Assembly: GCA_902803675.1 (NCBI GenBank)
Contig: CADCQZ010000264.1
Location: forward strand, 1 to 10,558
Direction: 5' to 3'
Source: an uncultured Eubacteriales bacterium
GTDB lineage: Bacteria > Bacillota_A > Clostridia > Christensenellales > Aristaeellaceae
Length of the DNA stretch: 10,558 nt
The first letter of the stretch is position 1, and the number at the start of each line of letters is the position of its first letter. Positions 7,021-10,558 of this stretch are shown one piece after another. The notes beneath the pieces were generated by a model. That model saw only the letters and a list, made by a program, of their open reading frames with translations, was not told the DNA's origin and ran no database searches. The translations under genes and the position numbers were made by a program.

Positions 7021-7094
7021 CGCTGATCCGAACAGAGGCATGTGACCCGCGAAGCGGCGAACATAGAACTTTTCCGGAATGAAAGGAGAAAACG

Positions 7095-7331
7095 ATGAAC
7101 AAGGAAGTATTCGATACGGTAGCCGGCATGATCTCCACCCAGCTGAAAGTGGACCTCAAGGACGTGACGCCCGACAAGCGCCTGCTGGAGGACCTGAAGG
7201 CCGACAGCGCCAACACCATGGTGCTGATCATGGACCTGGAGGACCATTTCGATCTGACCGTGGAAGACGCGGTCATCGCGGAGCTCAAGACCGTGGGTGA
7301 CGTGGTCGCCTACATCGAGCAGCACATCTGA
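7095..7331 (+). CDS. acpP: Acyl carrier protein with atypical recognition helix
   Basis: A 78-residue acidic helical protein of the ACP family, the cytoplasmic carrier on which fatty acids are built as thioesters of a 4'-phosphopantetheine arm. The arm would attach to Ser38, which lies at the expected place after KAD. The motif is unusual. Where the canonical sequence reads DSLDTVEL, this one reads DSANTMVL, so the positions equal to E. coli Leu37, Asp38 and Glu41 are Ala39, Asn40 and Val43. The following MDLEDHF and the C-terminal VGDVVAYIEQ are normal. The gene follows plsX by 74 bases with an AAAGGAG site (7082-7088) seven bases from the ATG, and a strong terminator follows 7 bases after its stop. 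A secondary or specialised carrier is possible, but the plsX context favours the fatty-acid ACP. Confidence 0.92.
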   Translation: MNKEVFDTVAGMISTQLKVDLKDVTPDKRLLEDLKADSANTMVLIMDLEDHFDLTVEDAVIAELKTVGDVVAYIEQHI

Positions 7332-7338
7332 ACCCGTC

Positions 7339-7377
7339 CCGGCGGCGCTGCAAAAGCGCGCCGCCGGTTCCTTTTTT
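7339..7377 (+). terminator. Strong intrinsic terminator/stem-loop between acpP and rnc
   Basis: CCGGCGGCGC (7339-7348) pairs perfectly with GCGCCGCCGG (7358-7367), a 10-bp all-G/C stem with a 9-base loop. It is followed by TTCC and six T (7372-7377). It begins 7 bases after the acpP stop and ends 5 bases before the rnc ATG. It should end or strongly attenuate transcription from the plsX promoter. As a stable double-stranded stem directly before the RNase III gene, it could also be an RNase III target. Confidence 0.85.
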
Positions 7378-7382
7378 GATAT

Positions 7383-8042
7383 ATGTATCAGTTATTGGAA
7401 AAAAAGCTGGGCTACTCCTTCCGGGACAAAGCCCTGATAGAGCTCGCGATGAAGCATCCCTCCTGCGGCGCGCCCAACAACCAGCGCCTGGAGTTCCTGG
7501 GGGACGCGGTGCTCGAGCTCGCCGTCAGCCACAGCCTTTACCGGCACTTTCCCACGGAGCGTGAGGGCGAGATGACCTTTATCCGCCAGCGGATGGTCTG
7601 CGAGGAGGCCCTCGCCAAAGTGGCCGGGTCCCTTGACCTGGACCGGTACCTCACCATGGAGCACGGCTTCGCCCGCCAGGGCGGAAGGAAGAACGCCGCC
7701 GCCCTGAGCGACGCCATGGAGGCGCTGCTGGCGGCGGTCTATCTGGACGGCGGCTACGCTGAGGCCAGCGCCGTCATCGACCGCCTGTTCCCCGTGGACG
7801 ACCAGGCCTCCGCCGCCGACGCCAAATCCGCCCTCCAGCAGGTGACCCAGGCCCGCTGGGGCATCCTGCCGGAATACGCCCTGGTGGGCGAAAGCGGGCC
7901 GGATCATGCGCCGGTCCTCTCGGGGGAGGTGCTCCTGAAGGGAAAAAGCCTGGGCAGGGGCACGGGCAAAAGCAAGAAGAGCGCCGAACAGGCCGCGGCC
8001 CGGGAAGCGCTGGACAAGCTCACTGTGAGCGAGGAAGGCTAA
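7383..8042 (+). CDS. rnc: Ribonuclease III
   Basis: RNase III (219 residues) cuts double-stranded RNA, including rRNA precursors and mRNA hairpins, as a homodimer. The signature NQRLEFLGDAVLEL lies at residues 33-46. Metal-binding carboxylates are present as Glu37, Asp41, Asp110 and Glu113, the last two in SDAMEALLAAVYLDGG. A double-stranded-RNA-binding domain fills about residues 145-213, ending in KSKKSAEQAAAREAL. The ATG at 7383 fits the usual N-terminus (LEKKLGYSF at 5-13). Just before it are only the T-tract of a terminator and GATAT: there is no Shine-Dalgarno, and no separate promoter is obvious. Expression therefore depends on readthrough, on a promoter hidden near the acpP end, or on leaderless initiation. 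The stop codon abuts the smc ATG, so rnc and smc are one unit. Confidence 0.97.
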   Translation: MYQLLEKKLGYSFRDKALIELAMKHPSCGAPNNQRLEFLGDAVLELAVSHSLYRHFPTEREGEMTFIRQRMVCEEALAKVAGSLDLDRYLTMEHGFARQGGRKNAAALSDAMEALLAAVYLDGGYAEASAVIDRLFPVDDQASAADAKSALQQVTQARWGILPEYALVGESGPDHAPVLSGEVLLKGKSLGRGTGKSKKSAEQAAAREALDKLTVSEEG

Positions 8043-10558
8043 ATGAAGCTCAAACGGCTCGAGATATACGGTTTCAAATCCTTCGCCGATAAAACTCAGA
8101 TCGTGTTCAACGACGGCATCACCGGCATCGTCGGGCCCAACGGCTCCGGCAAGAGCAACATCGGCGATGCCGTCCGTTGGGTGCTGGGCGAACAGAACGC
8201 GCGGACCCTGCGCGGGAACCGCATGGAGGACGTGATCTTCGGCGGGACCGCTCTGAGAAAAAAAAGCAATTACTGCGAAGTGTCCCTGATATTCGACAAC
8301 GAGGATCATGACCTCAAGTCCGAGTATTCCGAGGTCATGGTGACGCGGCGGGTCTACCGCAGCGGGGACAGCGAGTACTATATCAACAAGACCGCCTGCC
8401 GCCTCAAGGATGTGCTGGACATGTTCCGCGACACGGGCATCGGCCGGGAGGGATATTCCCTGATCGGTCAGGGGCGCATCGACGAGATCCTGTCCGCCAA
8501 ATCGGATGACCGCCGCGCGGTATTCGAGGAAGCGGCCGGCGTGATGACCTACCGCTACCGCAAGGAGGACGCCGAAAGGAAGCTCCAGAGGACGAGCGAC
8601 AATCTCAGCCGGGTCAACGACATCCTCAGCGAGCTGGAGAGCCGGATCGAGCCCCTTTCGAAGCAGGCGGAGACAGCCAGGGTATATCTGGAGATCTCCG
8701 GAAGGCTGAAGGAACTGGAGATCCACATCTTCGTGCTGCGCTATGACAGGAGCAAGGCCCGTCTGGACACCATCCAGGCCACCCTGGACGGCCTGAAGGA
8801 AGCCCTGGAGCAGCACGAGAAAGCCATATCGGACAATCAGGCCCTGCGCGGGAGCATCGGTGAAAAACTGCAGGCCGTGGAGGAAGAGCTCAGCGCGCTG
8901 CGGGAAAAGCATCAGGCCGCTCAGGACGCGTACCACCGCAAAAAGGAAGCGCATCAGGCCCTTATGATCCGGGCCGAGAATGACCGGGCACAGCTCCTGA
9001 AGACCGGTGAGAGCATCTCGGATATGGAGCGGCAGCTGGAACGGGACCGGGCGCTGAGCCTGGAGACCGGCGAGAGCCGGAAAAAGCAGGCCGCCCTGAT
9101 CTCCGACGCGGAAAAACGACTGGAAGCGGCCGACAGCGAGCTCAAACAGGCCCTTGATCTGGCGGACGAGCGTGAAAAAGCGCTGGATGAGCATAAGACC
9201 GCCATCCTGGAAGCCGTGAACCGCCTGGGGGACGTGCGCAATCAGCAGACCCGACAGATGGCCGTCCACGCCCAGATGACCCAGCGGCTCGATGAGATCA
9301 ATGACCGCCTGGAGGAGACCCGGGCCCAGGATACCGTCCTGAAGGAAGCCCTGAAGGAGGCCGAGGACCGGGAAACGGAAGAAAAAGCCCTGCTCGATGA
9401 GCTCAACGCCGCGGCCAGGGAGGAGAACGAAGCGCTCACCGCCCTGGCGGATGAGACCAGGCACCTTGATGACAGGTGCCAGCATGTGCGGCTGGACATG
9501 GAGACCGACAAGAGCCGCCTGAAACTGCTGCAGGACCTCTCCCGCGAGATGGAGGGCTACTCCCAGGCCGTGAAAAAAGCGCTGCAGTACGGCCGGGGCG
9601 ACCCGGACGTGCACGACGTGCTCGCGCGGCTCATCCACGTGCCCAAAGAGTATGAGACCGCCATCGACATGGTGCTGGGCGGCGCCCTGCAGAACATCGT
9701 CACGGAAGACGAGAACGCCGCCAAGCGTTTGATCGATTACCTGAGGAACAACAAACTGGGCCGGTGCACCTTCCTGCCCATCACCACCGTGCGCCCCCGC
9801 CTGCTGACCAATGAGGAAAAGCGGCTCCTTTCCATGCCCGGCTGCATCGGGATCGCCAGCGAACTGATCACCTACGACCCCCGATACAGGGGCATCGTGG
9901 AGAACCTGCTGGGCCGCACCGTGATCGCGACGGATCTGCAGAGCGGCATCGCCGTGATGCGCGCGGGCAGGCACGCCTTCCGCCTGGTCACCCTGGCGGG
10001 CGACGTCATGCACTCCGGCGGCTCCATGACCGGCGGCACCGCCGCCAGGACCGCGAGCCTCTTGAGCCGGGAAAGGCAGATCGAGGAAACGGGTCAGGCG
10101 GTCAGGCGGGGCGAAGAGATCCTCGCCCGGCTGACGAAGGAGCTCGAAAACGCCCGGGAGGACCTTGACAGGAAACAGAACGCTTTCGCGGAGACCGTGG
10201 AACGGGTGCATCAGGAAGAGATCGGCCTGGCGCGCGAGCAGGAGCACGTGGGCAAGGCCCGCGAGGCCTGCGAGAAGAACGCCGCCGAGGAAGAACGGCT
10301 CCTGGCGGCCGTGGAACAGCTCCGGGACGGCATCGCCGCCCTGGAGGAAGACCTGAAGCGTGTGGCGGACATGAACGACACGGTCGAAGTGGACAGGGAA
10401 AAGATGGACGAGGAGACCGTCAGGCTCCAGACAGAATTGTCCCTGGCCCGCGCGGACGCCGAAGAAAAGCGCGAAACGGTGCGCAAAGCCCAGGAAGAAG
10501 TATCCGAGCTGCGCCATGCCCTGGACATGATCGCCCGGGATGAGAGCCAGCGGGGCGA
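8043..10558 (+). CDS. smc: Chromosome segregation/condensation protein SMC, truncated by window edge
   Basis: The frame runs open from ATG 8043 to the right edge (838 codons plus two bases; full SMC is roughly 1,170-1,200 residues), so the C-terminal ATPase half is missing. SMC dimers with ScpA and ScpB form the ATP-driven complex that loops and organises the chromosome. Visible parts: Walker A GPNGSGKSN with Lys37; the R-loop region ARTLRGNRMEDVIFGG near residues 55-70; the Q-loop segment LIGQGRIDEIL near 140-150; a long coiled coil rich in Glu, Lys, Arg and Ala from about 165 to 515; a hinge from about 520 to 665, opening DVHDVLARLI and closing SGGSMTGG; then the returning coiled coil. A GAGGAAGG site (8031-8038) lies inside the rnc tail, and rnc TAA directly abuts the ATG, so translation is coupled. 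ftsY often follows in Firmicutes but is beyond the window. Confidence 0.97.
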   Translation, partial: MKLKRLEIYGFKSFADKTQIVFNDGITGIVGPNGSGKSNIGDAVRWVLGEQNARTLRGNRMEDVIFGGTALRKKSNYCEVSLIFDNEDHDLKSEYSEVMVTRRVYRSGDSEYYINKTACRLKDVLDMFRDTGIGREGYSLIGQGRIDEILSAKSDDRRAVFEEAAGVMTYRYRKEDAERKLQRTSDNLSRVNDILSELESRIEPLSKQAETARVYLEISGRLKELEIHIFVLRYDRSKARLDTIQATLDGLKEALEQHEKAISDNQALRGSIGEKLQAVEEELSALREKHQAAQDAYHRKKEAHQALMIRAENDRAQLLKTGESISDMERQLERDRALSLETGESRKKQAALISDAEKRLEAADSELKQALDLADEREKALDEHKTAILEAVNRLGDVRNQQTRQMAVHAQMTQRLDEINDRLEETRAQDTVLKEALKEAEDRETEEKALLDELNAAAREENEALTALADETRHLDDRCQHVRLDMETDKSRLKLLQDLSREMEGYSQAVKKALQYGRGDPDVHDVLARLIHVPKEYETAIDMVLGGALQNIVTEDENAAKRLIDYLRNNKLGRCTFLPITTVRPRLLTNEEKRLLSMPGCIGIASELITYDPRYRGIVENLLGRTVIATDLQSGIAVMRAGRHAFRLVTLAGDVMHSGGSMTGGTAARTASLLSRERQIEETGQAVRRGEEILARLTKELENAREDLDRKQNAFAETVERVHQEEIGLAREQEHVGKAREACEKNAAEEERLLAAVEQLRDGIAALEEDLKRVADMNDTVEVDREKMDEETVRLQTELSLARADAEEKRETVRKAQEEVSELRHALDMIARDESQRG

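Noticed and set aside
5914..7041. Minus-strand open frame opposite plsX
   Set aside because: plsX is clearly the coding strand; the antisense translation is His/Gly-rich and covers the plsX promoter.
7047..7057. CCGC-GAA-GCGG mini-hairpin between plsX and acpP as a terminator
   Set aside because: The stem is only four base pairs and no T-tract follows it, so it is not an intrinsic terminator; kept only as a small structural curiosity.
7392..10517. Very long open frame on the minus strand opposite rnc and smc
   Set aside because: It is the mirror of GC-rich, strongly coding RNase III and SMC sequence; its translation is low-complexity (Gly, His, Leu, Val rich) with no family motifs.
1..10558. 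Defence island, prophage, insertion sequence, CRISPR array or biosynthetic cluster
   Set aside because: All genes but the small unknown proteins are housekeeping genes in familiar order. No transposase, integrase, terminal repeats, spaced repeats or nuclease-defence modules are visible.

Overview
The window looks like a chromosomal housekeeping segment from a GC-rich member of the Clostridia/Firmicutes. Three things support this: the gene order plsX-acpP-rnc-smc, which is classic for Firmicutes; strong AGGAGG-type ribosome binding sites; and consensus sigma-A-type promoters. Base composition is high in G+C and fairly even, and there are no mobile elements, tRNA or rRNA genes, CRISPR arrays or integrase genes. 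I found no convincing new multi-gene system. The unusual material is regulatory, plus one unrecognised protein.

Layout. Bases 1-99 (+) hold the last 32 codons of a TcdA-like tRNA t6A dehydratase. Facing it on the minus strand is the unit uvrA (4177-1358), an unrecognised 211-residue protein (1358-723) and a DUF1643 protein (723-106). The three genes are chained by one-base TGATG overlaps, and the unit has a near-consensus promoter at 4208-4236. Its best terminator (6-32) lies inside the coding sequence of the convergent tcdA. Upstream, also on the minus strand, an OGG-type 8-oxoguanine DNA glycosylase (5824-4991) and an exported peptidoglycan-binding-domain protein (4994-4290) form a second unit, joined by an ATGA overlap.

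Between the glycosylase and plsX is a compact divergent control region (about 5882-6015). It holds two back-to-back promoters, each with a 17-base spacer, and a 14-bp perfect palindrome between the two -35 boxes. On the plus strand follow plsX (6016-7020), acpP (7095-7331), a strong intrinsic terminator (7339-7377), rnc (7383-8042) and smc (8043 to the right edge, cut off).

Functionally, the minus-strand genes centre on DNA repair (nucleotide excision, base excision of oxidised guanine) with accessory proteins of unknown role. The plus-strand genes cover entry into phospholipid synthesis (PlsX, ACP), RNA processing (RNase III) and chromosome condensation (SMC). The points most worth following up are: rnc starting six bases after a terminator with no visible Shine-Dalgarno; the shared palindrome between the glycosylase and plsX promoters; an acyl carrier protein with altered recognition-helix residues; the TTGCG repeat cluster upstream of uvrA; and the terminator embedded in tcdA.
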